The notes: a model not told the origin generated them from the letters alone. A DNA stretch of 64,000 nt from Ceratorhiza oryzae-sativae (GCA_030998015.1 JARWMV010000237.1:1612001-1676000); one strand, 5' to 3'; shown: positions 45,230 to 56,803, numbered from the stretch's first letter. A program made the numbers and translations.

Positions 45230-48200
45230 CTTCCCCCCTTCAAGGCACAGGGGTCATGGGGTGCCTTTGGGTGTGACTTGACGTAGTCGGCAATGAGTTC
45301 TGGTGTGTTCACCAGGTCATCATAGGTTAACCATTGTCACTTGTTGTAGCCAAGCCACTTGACATAGTATTCAAAGATGTTAGATCTTTTGTTGTATCGT
45401 GACTTTATGATCTGTTCCACTTCAAATTCTTCTTCCCCTTCCAGAGTTACCACAGGTGGTGGTGGGGGAACCTGATGGCCATAGGGGTTGTCTTTATATT
45501 TGGTGAGGAGTGAGACATGAAACACTGGGTGTATTTTCATGGTTATCGGTAGGTCCAGTTTGTAGGCATGTGTGCTGTGTTGTGCTACCACCTTGAATGG
45601 TCCAACTCTTTTGTGGGCCAGTTTCCTGGAGGCCTGCTGTGTCTGTATGTTTTTGGTATCAAGCCAGACTTTGTCTCCAACCTTAATAGCTTCAGGAGTC
45701 TGATGCTTCTGGTCATAGTATTCCTTGATCCTCTGGTTTGCTATTTCCAGGGCTGCCTTAAGTTTGTCATGGCCCTTTTGGAGCCATTCTGCATGGTTGT
45801 CCGCTAAAGGGAGTTCTGGTTCCTCCCTGTCCCCAACTGCTAGCCTTGGGTGGAAACTGTAGTTTGCAAAGAATGGTGATTTGCCAGTTGAGGTGTTGAC
45901 ACCATTATTGTAGGCAAATTCAGCCAATGGTAGGAGCAAGACCCAGTCGTCTTGTCTGTCTGATACATAGTGTCTGATGTACCCTTCCACTACTTGCTTG
46001 GCCTGTTTGGACTGGCCATCTGTCTGAGGGTGGTATGCTGTGGAGTAGGAGGGTTTTATATCCAGTCGTTTGTATAAGTGCCTTAAGAATTTGGATGCAA
46101 AGTTGGGGCCGCAGTCTGAGATTGTTTTCTGTGGTACCCTGTGAAGTTTCCATACATATGTTAGGAACAAGTTGGCGCAATCCATAGCACTGGCTTCCAA
46201 TTGACATGCAATAAAGTGGACCATTTTTGTCAGGCAGTCAACAACTGTAAATATGGTGTCAAACCCCTCTGACAGGGGTAGCCCAGTGATCAGATCATAA
46301 GTAATTTCCTCCCAAGGTTTTTCTGGCACGGGTATTGGGTTTAGGAGCCCTGGGGGAACTTGGTTGCTGTGCTTGTTCCTGATGCATGACTTGCAGTGTG
46401 TGACGTATTCGTTGACTGATTTTTTCATTGATAACCATGTGTATTTGCAATTTAACAATTCATATGTTCTGAACTGTCCTGGGTGTCCTGCTGCTGGGCT
46501 GTCGTGACGGCTTTCGATGACCAGTTTGCAAAGTTCTTTGTTATTTGGGACATAGATTCTGCCCTTGTGTTGTAAGAGTCCTTCATCCCATTCCCAATCT
46601 TTGACCTTCTCATAGTCATCTAGGGCTTTTAGGACTTTTGATAGGTGTTTGTCCCCTGGGATAGCATCCCTAATGAGTTGTTCCAGGTCATTGTCTGGCG
46701 TGATTGCTTGCAGGCATAGCGATTTCAGCTCCAAAAATTGGTTTTGCACAAGCAGAGCTTGGCTCTCGCCCCCCTCTTTAGGGATGTGTCTTGACAGCCT
46801 AGAGAGTATGTATGCCCAGCCATTCTTTGCCCCTTCAATATATAGAATCTTGAATTCGAACCTGGATAAGAACTCATGCCACCGTGTGACTTGGCCATTC
46901 AGTGGCCAATTCGTCTTCCAATACTCCAAATTCTTGTGGTCACAAACAATGTTTACTGGGTGTTCGGCCCCTTCTAGCAAATGACGCCAGTGTTTGAGGG
47001 CCTTTATAATTGCCAGCATTTCTTTGTTGTAGATATCATAATTTCTTTCTGCTGGGACCATTGCCTTGGAGTAATAGGAAATCAGGTGGAGCATTCCGTC
47101 CTCTCCATATTGCAATAATACAGTGCCTGTGGCATAGCCTGAGGCATCTGTTTCCAAAATGAATGGTTTGTTGGGTTCTGGCTGAATTAGGAGGGGGGCT
47201 TCTTTTAATTTCTGCTTCAGCAGGTTCCATGCCTGATCCCTTTCTTCTGTCCATTCCCATTTTACATCCTTCTTGACAAGTTCATAAAGACATCTTGTAA
47301 TTTTCAAAAAGTCTTTTATGAAGTGCCTCAACCAATTTGCAAACCCCAACCCTTCCAGGACTTTGGTTGGGTTGGTAGGGGTTGGCCATTCAACAGCTTT
47401 TTCAACCTTGGCTGGGTCTACTTTAATTCCCTGGGGGGTCACTACTATTCCCAGGTAATCAACTTTGGTGACATCGAAAACACATTTCTCCAGGGCGCAA
47501 TATAGGCCAGCTTTTTGGAGATGACGTAAGACTTCCTTTACATGTTCATCATGTTCTTCTTGGTTTTTGGAGAATACTAATATGTCATCCATATAGATTA
47601 CAACATAAATGCCCTTGATGTCTTGGAACTCTTCCCAGATCATGGCCATGAAGGTTCCCAGTGCGTTCTTTTGACCAAATTGCATGACTAAGGGCTCGTA
47701 CAGCCCATATTTGGTCTTAAAAGCTGCTTTCCATTTGTCCCCTTCCCGAATTTGTATGAGGTTGAAGCCCCACTTTAGATCAAACTTGGTGAATATCTTT
47801 GCCCCACACAGAGTCTCCACAATATCATTGATGCGTGGGAGTGGGTACACATTAGAGACTGTCATTTCGTTTAGTCACCAGTAGTCAATGCACATGTGCA
47901 ACTTCCCATTCTTCTTTTTGACAAATATGACTGGGGATGCCATTGGTGACCTTGAGGGTCTGATATGCCCTGCTTTCAGTTGGCGATCCAAGGTTTTGCG
48001 CAATTCTGCATCTTCCTTGACACCCACACTATATATTGGGCCATGCCTTGGCTTGGCATCTGGTTTTAAATCTATTTCCATATCCCACTTCCTATGGGGT
48101 GGTAACAGCTGGATGTCATCTTCTTCAGCAAATATTTTCTTGAACTCCCTGTATTTGGTTGGGAGGGAATCTAAAGAATCCAACTGGAGCTCCTTGGGTT

Positions 48201-48747
48201 CGTTTGCTTGCACATGTAGGGGTTTTGTAATGCAGTGTTTCAAGCATATTGGCAAGTTGAACTTCATATCTTTCCCCTCCCAATCAATGTCTGGGTTATG
48301 GAATTTGAGCCACGACATGCCCAGAACTAGATCATTTTTGCCAACATTCACAATGTAGGCACTGAGGATCTCTCAGTGCTCTTGAATACACAACTCAAAG
48401 GTGCAGTAATGGGTCACAGACCCAGAGTCTATCTCCCTTCCATTGATTACCCTCAGTTTCTTGGGTGTTTTTAGGATGACGGTAGGAATACAGTATTGTT
48501 TAACCAAATCTTCATGTATAAATACTGACGTGGCCCCTGAGTCAATCATGGCCCATCCATTGAATTTTTTCATGTTATATGCAGACTTGCATTTGGGGGT
48601 TATGCGCAGAGGGAATGCATGAAAGAAAAACTGTAGTTGTGATTGGTTTCCTAACAACATACATTCCATTTCCATATTTTTATTTTCATTATGCGCATTT
48701 TGTAACATAGCACCCAAGACCGCCCCCCTGGCATGGTTTGAGCTCAT
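45217..48747 (-). pseudogene. Family B Pol, copy 3 (nearly complete)
   Basis: Starts at the ATG that overlaps the gag stop (ATGA). Protease with IDSGATSVF (about 48,545). RT with VVIYMDDILVFSK (about 47,588). RNase H with FILETDASG (about 47,140). Integrase zinc region (HDSPAAGHPG...CKSCIRNKH), core VVDCLTKM, ISDCGPNF and GQSKQAKQ, and chromodomain FEVEQIIKSRYNKRSN. The main open block is 842 codons (45,337-47,865). Breaks at 45,336 (TGA for Arg), 47,866-47,875 and 48,352-48,373. In the core the usual Ser-Glu-Arg is Ser-Lys-Gln, so the catalytic Glu is lost. The end of pol runs over the polypurine tract (45,230-45,243) into the LTR. Confidence 0.9.
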
Positions 48748-50131
48748 TCTTTTACTGACTCATTGTCAGTTGTTTCTACATCCTCAACCACTGCCTCGTA
48801 TCCTGACATCTTAGCTGAGGGGCATTTGGCTGCAATATGACCCCGTCCTCCACAGTTATAGCAGGTGTTTGTCCCCTTTCCTTTTCCTGCACTATCCAGA
48901 TCCATTGCGTCTGGATCCTTTGCCTTGGGGGCTGCTGGTGGATGGTTATCCTTCTTTATGTCCTTGAAGGATTCTTGTATGTTGGCATTGCTGCCATTGT
49001 AGCGGACAGTTGGAACTGTGAAACCCTTCGCATTGGGCCCAATGGCCACAATCTGGCCTTTTACAGCTCTCCCGTCCTTAATCTTATATATCCGTTCCCC
49101 ATTTTTGAATTTCTCCTTTTGGGGAGTGCTTTGGGGGTTATTGGTCGGCCTACTGGATGAGGCATTGCTGCTGGGCTTGTTACTCCCATGAGACGTTCAT
49201 TTGCTACCAAACAAGATGAGGTGGTGGTCAATTTCCAGGGCTTGCTGAGTGAGTTGGGCAAAGGTTTTGGTGCAGGGGTCATAGTTTTGGGCCACCATGC
49301 TATCTGTTACATCTGACGATAGACCATCATAGAACTGATCACGCATGGCAGCATCGTTGTAGTTGAGACCTGTGGAATATAGGTTGAATAAGGTGAGGTA
49401 ATCCTGAACTGTCTTGGATTGTTTCAGTTTCTGCCACTTGTCGCAGTTATTTTTGGTGCGATTCAGGTCTCCATAACAGGTAGTAAATTCTTGCCAGAAC
49501 AGATTGGCATCATGAAGCCAGGGGATCACAGTTCCAGGGTTAAAATTTTGAATTCTTCATACGAGTTGACCCATTTGGCTGCTGATCCTTCAAGATAGGA
49601 TGTGATAAATGCGACCACTTGGTCAGCTGAGTGCCCACTCATATTTGTATTGATGTATCAGGCACATGCAATCCTGAATGAGATGGCTTCCTCATGCTTT
49701 GTGCCATCAAACTTTTGGGGAGCCGCCATCTTGACTTTTACAGCTGATCCGCCAGTGGTAGCAGTAGCTGTTGGCTGTGGTTGGGTCACACCAGTGGTTG
49801 GTTGTGCTTGGGTGGCACCTGAGCCACCTGATGAGGTGTTTATTTGTGCTTCAATGCATGTGATAGATGTTTGAAGTATTGCTAACATGCCCACAAGGTT
49901 ATTGACACTGGTGGCCAGTCCGGCCACATCGGCATCTATTTTTGTCTGGTTGGTGGTGAGTTTTGCTTTGAGCGTATCTGTGTACATCTTATTGTTATGT
50001 TCTACATCTCCAATGTCATTTTGGAGGTTGTTGGTTCGTTCTTGTAATTCATCCATTGACTGGAGCATATAGATGACCTTTTCCCCATCAGACATATTTG
50101 CCCAAGCAGGGGTAGAGGGTTGTGACGCCAT
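48744..50131 (-). pseudogene. Family B Gag, copy 3
   Basis: Start MASQPSTPAWANMSDGEK, coiled coil (LQERTNNLQNDIGD), Thr/Gln-rich linker and capsid-like core (FWQEFTTCYGDLNRTKNNCDKW). The zinc knuckle CYNCGGRGHIAAKC is intact. Breaks at about 49,658, 49,540 and 49,197. The stop overlaps the pol start. Confidence 0.82.
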
Positions 50132-50154
50132 TTCAGAGAAGATTTGGTAAAATT

Positions 50155-51054
50155 CTAAAGACGACAGAGATGATAAGGAAGTACAGGGAATTGGGAATTG
50201 TTTTGATAGTAGAGGATTTCTGTTCCCTGCACAAGTCTATAAACTTCAAAGTTTCTGATTCCCGCGAACCTTAACCAAGTATCGTCCAGGTCCCAACTTT
50301 TGGTGTCTTGGCAACAATATGGGCACTCCACCCTCTTCAGTTTAGTTTGGTCCTGAAGGAGTGCTTCCTTGGGGAGAATTGATTTGGGCTGCTGGAAGGG
50401 GTGCTTCTTCCTGAGTTGGCAAGCCCGTGCCACTTAGAAAGGTAGGGTGAGGGAGGTCTGACAGTGTTGAGAAGATGGGGAAGGCGTACTTGTGGGGTTC
50501 AATTGTTTCTTGGACTATAGCTTCTAGTCTGAGATGGTCTTGGAGGAGGGATAGGTAGTCCTCCTGGTGTTTGTGCAAACGCTCAGTTAAGTATGCGCAA
50601 CGGGCCTTGGCTTTGTGAAGTTTTTCACAGGTTTCTTTGTACTTATTCTGGTAATAATGGTACTTGTCTTGGAAATTTTTGATAGTGTTTAGCAGGTGAT
50701 GGAGAAGCTGTTGGCCAAGGTTCTCCAGCTTATAGCTGGTTGTGGGGGATGGTGTAGTAGTAAAGGAATTTGTCCTTTTTAGGACAATAAGGGCAGCACA
50801 CTGGGAAGGTGGCTCCGTTTGCCCAATGGCAGATTTTGCACTCAGGGGCACCTGGCTTGGTGACAAAGGCTTGTTGGGTGCATCCAACCTTTTGGGGGTG
50901 GACTTTGATAATTACTACTCAGTTGAAATCAATGTGCCCAGCTTCTTCAAGGATGCTTTTGACTGAGTTGAGGGTGAAGCAGTGGATCAACAGGTGTCCA
51001 AACCACCCACACAAATGGCAGCGCTGGTCTTCTGTAAAAGGTTGTGCCAGATTG
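50155..51054 (-). pseudogene. Family B ORF1, copy 3
   Basis: Begins directly inside the primer site with no clear ATG. Knuckle CHLCGWFGHLLIHC (about 51,000), CKICHWANGATF and CPYC pairs, then 181 open codons (50,342-50,887) with the helical stretch NKYKETCEKLHKAKARCAYL. The tail reads YQNNSQFPVLPYHL. Present in all three B copies in the same place, between LTR and gag. Function unknown; nucleic-acid binding is likely from the zinc motifs. Confidence 0.65.
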
Positions 51055-51071
51055 TCAAGAACTTGACCTGA
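51055..51071 (-). other. Self-primed primer-binding site, family B copy 3
   Basis: On the minus strand TCAGGTCAAGTTCTTGA touches the LTR end. Its 15 bases AGGTCAAGTTCTTGA are the exact complement of TCAAGAACTTGACCT in the same LTR (complement of 51,139-51,153). These lie about 30 bp after the TATATAAA box (complement of 51,179-51,186). Confidence 0.75.
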
Positions 51072-51446
51072 TGTTGACGACAACAAGTCAGGTGATGAGA
51101 AAAATAGTAAGAAAAGAAAAGAACTTGTATTCGACGAGAGGTCAAGTTCTTGAGGAGCCCTCTGCAAACTTGACCTGGTTTATATACATAGTACAAGCCA
51201 CATCATAACAAACAAGTCTGTACAGTGAGTCACAACTGATAAGAGATAGAAGCAGTAGAAGCAACTGCAGAACTGCGGAATTTCACATCAGAGTTGAAAT
51301 ACATCTTGGTTGTTGGTCTGGAACATCCCCTGAATCACATGACACAGATATACCATAAAAGGCAAGTATGTTTGAAGCTGGTCTCATAAAATGTAGTAAA
51401 TCGAGAAAATATTATAGAGTGGATATATGCATGTCAGTTTGTGACA
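51072..51446 (-). repeat. 5' LTR of family B copy 3
   Basis: 375 bp, ending TTTGTGACA before CTGCC (51,447-51,451). It contains the TATA box, an 11-bp inverted repeat and the RNA-start segment used for self-priming. Confidence 0.9.
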
Positions 51447-54400
51447 CTGCCAAGCTGTTTGTGGGAGCCAATACAGAGCTGGCTTGGGCAGGAGAAGCAG
51501 AAGTTGAGAAAGGGAGGCTTGTTTCAGGCACAGTGTGCTTTGAAGCAACAACCAACTGTTTGTTGTTGGAGGTTTCTAAGTCTGAGGGACCATTGGGGCT
51601 GCTCCAAGAGTGAGTAAGGAAGTTGTTTCTGAGCATTGAGAGAACCTGATCAGGGGGATTTGGGCTGTAATGGGAGCCAGTCTTGAGAGCCTATTTCACC
51701 AGCAGGTGAGCATAAACATCAATTAGCTAGCTTGTAAGTTGACTTACCAAGAGCCTAGCCCATAACTCCACACACTCCTCAGTGAGTGGAACATGTACAG
51801 GATCCCTTCCTGGAAGTGGAACAATTCCACAATTCTTGTGGCAGGTCCTACACTTGGGGCATTGGTACTTGATGAACTCATAGGCATGCTGCTGTGGCAA
51901 ACTTGTGTTTTATTTCTTGTTAGCCTGTCTCAAGTCAGCTAGCTAGAACATAGGGAAAATATGAGTAATAAAATACCTTTGACTTTGATCCTTCTCCCTG
52001 CTTGCCTTTGGTATTAGATTTTGACTTGGCAAGGTCAACAATTGTGATCATATAAGTTTTGATTTTGTTAGTCAGCTGGTCATGCTGAGCTACCACCTGC
52101 ACTCCCATCCCACATGCTGCCTCTAACTTTGCAACAGTTGCATCAACACCTTTGTGAGCTAGAGACACCACCCCCTGATAGTGAGCAATTGTTTTCAGAT
52201 GACTTGGAAATGCAGACTTTTTTGCCCCTGGCATTCTGTCGGCACACTTCATGTTGCTGATTGATTTGTCCAGAAGTATGGCCATGTTGAGCTGGAATGC
52301 ATTGTATTCAGTGTTGTGAGCAACTTTGATTGTCTTGTGAGCACTGTCAATCTCAACAGCAAATGCCAAGTGAGTGATCTCAACCTTCATCTCTGTTCAA
52401 AAATGTCCATCAACTCATCAACTCAGCCAATTGTGATATGAGTCAAAAGGCCATACCATCAACTTTGTGTTCCTCCTCATGGTACTCATTGTACTCATCT
52501 TCATTTGAGTCTTCTCCATGCTCTACTTCAGGCTGGGCTTTAGGTGGGAATAGCAATCCCAATAACTTCAGAGTCAACTTCAGGTGTGGCTTTGGGGGTT
52601 TGTCTTGTGTAGTTGTTTTCTTAGACTTAGGCCCCAACAACTTTGACTTAGAAGGTTGCTGAGTCTTAGGCTGAGGTTGAGTCTTAGGATTTGGGGTTTC
52701 CATTTTCCTTGGCTGTCTGCACTTTGGTTTTGTGACAGGGGGAGTGTTTGATGGGGCTTGAGCAGTTGGTGGAACCTGGGACACCTTTCTAGAGCTCCAA
52801 GTCATATGTCAATTTCTGTTGCTGTAAGCTACAGGAATTTAGGTGTGTTCAGTTATTTGCATGTCTATCCTTTCTAATTTACTTACTTTTCTCAATCCCA
52901 TCATCCCCTTTCTCCTTGGTCATTGATTCTGCTTCCAGTTCACTTGGCAGAACGTCAACAAACTTGATGCAGCTCTCCTGTGAATTGAAGTATTAGATTT
53001 CAATTGGGATAATATGAGAAAGGTTGCACATATGTTTGTGTTTGCTGTCAGAGGTTGTGGGGGTGGAAAAAAGAATGAACTGTCTGCTAGAGATGTCACC
53101 TGAGAAACATGCAGCTGGCATAGCAGTGTTCTGCAGGCAAAAATACCTGCAAATACCTGCTGCAGGGTGCAGGTGTGGGTGCAGGTATGGCCCAAAACCT
53201 GCAGGTAACCAGGCAGGTAACCTGTGGTAACCTGCAAACAAGTGCCTCCATACCCACAGATACCTGTGCAGTGAGAGCAGCAAGAATGGCTGCAAGAGTG
53301 GAATGAGGTAACACAAAAGTTGCCACACTTGTTTTTAAATAGCACCATTAAAAAAATATAGTGAAAATCTAGCTTTCTAACTGCATATACAACATAGGCG
53401 ATAAAAAATTTCTAAGGGAGGATTGCAAGCAAACATGTTCAGAAAATAATCCCCCCAAAGTGCAGACTAGTGGCCACTTTCAAAACTCACCAAATACTTA
53501 ACATATATATATCATTAGATGCGCATGAGTTAGGAGAGCTCAAATATACTTGTTTCAGCTTCATAGCATTACTGTAGCAAAAGCTATAGGGGAAATACAG
53601 GGGGGGAAACCCCTAACAGTCCAAAATCTACTAGTGAATCCCACTGTGCAAATGCTGCTCCCTCGTACTAGATAGATGCGATAGGTATAAGAGATGCTAC
53701 CTACAAAATTTCTGCTCATTTGGACAAGATTTAGAGGGTGAAACAGAGGAAGCATACCCCTTAGTACTGAAATTACACCTGAATCCCCTCTCCAGCATGT
53801 CTGAGGGAGTTTGAAGGTTTTCTGATGATCCAGGTGGACTCAGAGCACCTTATTACTGTAGTAAAGTGACCTGTAATGCTCATCTACATGTCCATTTGGT
53901 GAGTTTGCTTGTCCTGACCCAGGGGAACTGGGCATCAGCTGGAAATCATGGGAGAGGGAGTGAGTTCACCTACATGGGACATAGTTATGAGTGCAATGCT
54001 ATATAATATAGGGGTTTTCTAACACTCTGAGTCCACTGGAACCATTATATTTGCTTGGAAATGCCTCCTTGACATTGAAATCAGGGTTGCACATATTTGG
54101 GGATGATTTTCCAGGACAAAAGCTGTGCAATCTCATGACTGGGATTTTTCGCACATGTGATACATATATGGTTGAAAAGCTGTGAATTTTGCGCACTTTA
54201 TGAGTACATAGGCTAACAGTTGTGATGAGTTTTGCAAAAGTGTCCCCCTTTTAATGGATTCACCTCCACACTGTTTGGACTGCAACAGGTGCTAGAATGT
54301 TTTGTACAGGATGTGTTATATCATTAGAAATCTATGAATTTTTCCTATTTTATGGTATATACATTGTAAGCTTGCAGTGACACTTAACCATGGGTATACC

Positions 54401-54775
54401 TGCAATAGCAGGAATGCAGGTAAAATGCCAGATACCACAGGTATACCAGCATACCAGCTGCAGTTGCAGGTGCAGGTGTGGGTAGGGGTCTTAGGGCACC
54501 AGTTACTGGCTGCAGGTGCAGGTAACCAACAAATTTCTTGCCTGACATCTCTACTGTCTGCACAGTAAGTCAGATTGTGTGCTCCTTCAAACAGTATTGT
54601 CAAACTCACCTTCATCAACCTTGATATCTCCCACCTTGATACCAGAATCAATTTCAGGAGCCCCCAACTGGTCTGAATCAATGAGTTTGTTGCTAGAAGC
54701 ACACCTACACTTGGCTGGTGAAGCCTTCTGCTGAGTGGACAAGTTGTTCCACTTTCAAGTGTGACTTTTAGGCAT
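51447..54775 (-). pseudogene. Unidentified multi-exon gene, disrupted
   Basis: Probable exons on the minus strand: 54,775-54,610 (PKSH start, one TGA, donor GTGAGT); about 52,977-52,890 (IKFVDVLPSELEAESM, donor GTAAGT); 52,805-52,443 (Lys/Pro/Gln-rich, acidic end); 52,390-51,965 (MKVEITHLAFAVEIDSAHK..., donor GTATTT); 51,894-51,762 (CPKCRTCHKNCG, zinc-like; donor GTAAGT); and 51,692 onward into the exon broken by family B copy 3. Splice phases do not all fit, and the first intron has swallowed a hAT-like element. No known domain. It could be a low-expression host gene or the gene of an unknown transposon; CpG depletion like its surroundings favours an old repeat. Confidence 0.4.
53088..54553. 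mobile_element. Non-autonomous hAT-like element, 8-bp target duplication
   Basis: 1,466 bp. Terminal inverted repeat TAGAGATGTCA (53,088-53,098; inverse at 54,543-54,553). The 8 bp outside are CTGTCTGC on both sides (53,080-53,087; 54,554-54,561). The 8-bp duplication and the TAGAGATG-like terminus are hAT hallmarks. Within about 180 bp of each end are many copies of TGCAGGT or its inverse (53,125-53,245; 54,396-54,525), like the subterminal transposase-binding repeats of hATs. No transposase is encoded. Confidence 0.85.
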
Positions 54776-55222
54776 TGAGGAAAGAGAAAACAAGACAGCT
54801 CTAGTATGCCTGGGAATGAGGTGTATTCAAATGCCATTTACTGTGGGCCTACACCTAGTTTATATATCCCTCCTCACCCATTTTGGGGGCTATTTTTGAT
54901 TATATAGCTTGGTTGATTTCATGTAAAAGGTGCCTGATATCCCCAAAGGCCCAGAGTGTCAATATCATATCCTATAGACTTGTTATACACCATTTATGTG
55001 GAGCCCAGCAGTGTCCATCCATCAGAGCTGGCCTGGGCCACCAAGAAGCCTGGACCTGTCTGGGCTCACTCTAAGGACTATTATTTTTACATGAGATTTT
55101 TTTGTGCCTACAAGCAATGTCAAAACATCTTTTGATGTAATTTTATGAGGTGATTTGCATCTTCCAGGCAATTTTTTGTGTGACAGGTCAAATTGACAAG
55201 TTTTTTCTTGGTGCTTGGCAAG
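54776..55222. other. No gene seen
   Basis: AT-rich, short frames only, no repeat match within the window. Confidence 0.4.
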
Positions 55223-55224
55223 TA

Positions 55225-55408
55225 CTCTGGGAAATCTGTGGGTGCAATGAATCCAGGGGTTAGTTCATGTGTTCATGGCATGCAATGGATGTTCATGATA
55301 GAAATGAACCCATGTTCATTGCATAAATTACATGCAATGAATGAATGAACTAACTCCTGGAATCATTGCACCTGATGAACATCAATTGCACCCATGGATT
55401 TCCCTGAG
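55225..55408. mobile_element. Hairpin MITE, TA-flanked
   Basis: 184 bp, almost entirely an inverted repeat (CTCTGGGAAATCTGTGGGTG against the inverse of CACCCATGGATTTCCCTGAG). It has an inner second stem around GTTAGTTCAT/ATGAACTAAC. TA lies on both sides (55,223-55,224; 55,409-55,410), as expected for a Tc1/mariner-related MITE. Confidence 0.7.
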
Positions 55409-55412
55409 TACT

Positions 55413-56014
55413 TTTGCAATTTGGTGTAATAAAAAAGATGTGCCCAAGCAAGAGCTTTTGGATGATGTGTGTTGAGGCAAAATTGGTTGCAAAATGGTTG
55501 AGTAAATGGTGAAATCACACCCCAAGCTGGAACATGACAGGCCCAGTCTTCAGTTCATGCCCTTAGGTGTTTTTGTGAAAGTATTAGTGCTTAATATCTT
55601 TTGCTATAGTTTAATTATTTTGTTTTAGTTGTATACAAACTGATATATCTAGTGCAAAAGTGGTATTTGCATGATACAAAACTTTTCCCCTGTGTCTGTT
55701 TGTATGCACATGACATGACCTTGTCTGATTGAAATTCCCTTGTTAGCTGGCACTTAAGTTATACCAGAGGTTTCCCTGATGAAATACAACACAGGAAAGC
55801 AAAAACAGAGTGGGAGACAAACAACAACTCAGTAACAGAACAATCACAGGGAAGTGGAAAGTGACAGAATCTTTGAGGAAGTGACAAGGACCCAAAGGCC
55901 CTGCATTGTACCAAATAATTTTGACATTTCAATAGAGGGAGAGCCTTTACAAAGTAGCCAGTGTGAGTCTGAGTGTAGGGGGCACTCTTGGAGCATGTGC
56001 CTCTCAAGAAAAAC
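55413..56014. other. No gene seen
   Basis: About 600 bp with one open minus frame of 82 codons (55,759-56,007) that lacks recognisable features. No repeat partner in the window. Confidence 0.35.
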
Positions 56015-56018
56015 TTAA

Positions 56019-56161
56019 GGTGTAATGCAACAAGGGGGTGTAGTAATGGTTAAATTCCATGCAATGACACATAATTATCTGTTGTTATCCCATTACACCA
56101 TTGTAATTTGGCATAATGATGTCATTACTACACCCCCGTTTTCATTACCCCTCTTTACACC
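56019..56161. mobile_element. Small MITE with TAA target duplication
   Basis: 143 bp with ends GGTGTAATG... and ...TTTACACC and a strong inner match GGGGGTGTAGTAATG / CATTACTACACCCCC. TAA flanks both sides (56,016-56,018; 56,162-56,164). Three-base TWA duplications and GG-rich ends suit the PIF/Harbinger group. Confidence 0.65.
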
Positions 56162-56189
56162 TAATTACGCCCCCTTACCCCCACGGGTT

Positions 56190-56460
56190 TTTGCTGAGCT
56201 GATCATCTGGAGGGTGGTGTCGTCACAGGGACACAAGGGGTCAGGAGAGTCGTCGAGATTGTATGAGTGGTGGCTTAGGTTGTAAGAGCCCGAGAAGCAG
56301 TGGCCGAGTAGAACTTGGACAAGGCGAGGTTGAACCTCGCGCCCTTTCCTCTCGGCCAACGTCACGGGATTCTGATTTTATCCCCCACTCAGGGCGCTTA
56401 AGCGTCGTGTGTCTCCCACTCCAACTGATCTTCGATTTCTCACTATTAGACACATATATC
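56190..56460 (-). pseudogene. LINE reverse transcriptase C-terminal fragment
   Basis: The minus-strand frame reads LLGHCFSGSYNLSHHSY then CPCDDTTLQMI, the Cys-rich tail seen after LINE RT domains. It matches 62,824-62,930 on the other strand at both DNA and protein level. The fragment is broken upstream by a frameshift at about 56,365. Confidence 0.6.
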
Positions 56461-56803
56461 TGGCCTTGATGATACCTAGCGGTTCACAATGGCCCATAAA
56501 TCCGCTGGCAGAGATACTCAACGTGGGATATCTTCTAATCAATCCGGGTTGTTCTCGTGATTCGGGCTAATTGTCGCTTACGGTCGGAAGGTCTGGTCGG
56601 GCAGGTCCCACGCGGTGTTTCTTGTTCCCGCTGGAAATTTAGCACCTTCTTTCTGGGCCACAGACATTCGACCGCGTTGCACAATGTATTCGCTACCTGA
56701 AAGCGGGCTCGCTTGTTTTGTGACCAAGTCTGACGATTCCAACTGAATTTCTTGGCTATATCGCGAATCAATGTCTTCCGCCTCTTCTTTATCGCTCGTC
56801 TAC

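Noticed and set aside
53100..53260. Tandem repeat or CRISPR-like array of TGCAGGT motifs
   Set aside because: Irregular spacing, both orientations, and a mirror cluster at 54,396-54,525 inside clear hAT ends; eukaryotic sequence context.
56260..56360. tRNA-like palindrome around GAGGTTGAACCTC
   Set aside because: No acceptor or anticodon arm; the sequence is explained by the LINE RT tail on the minus strand.
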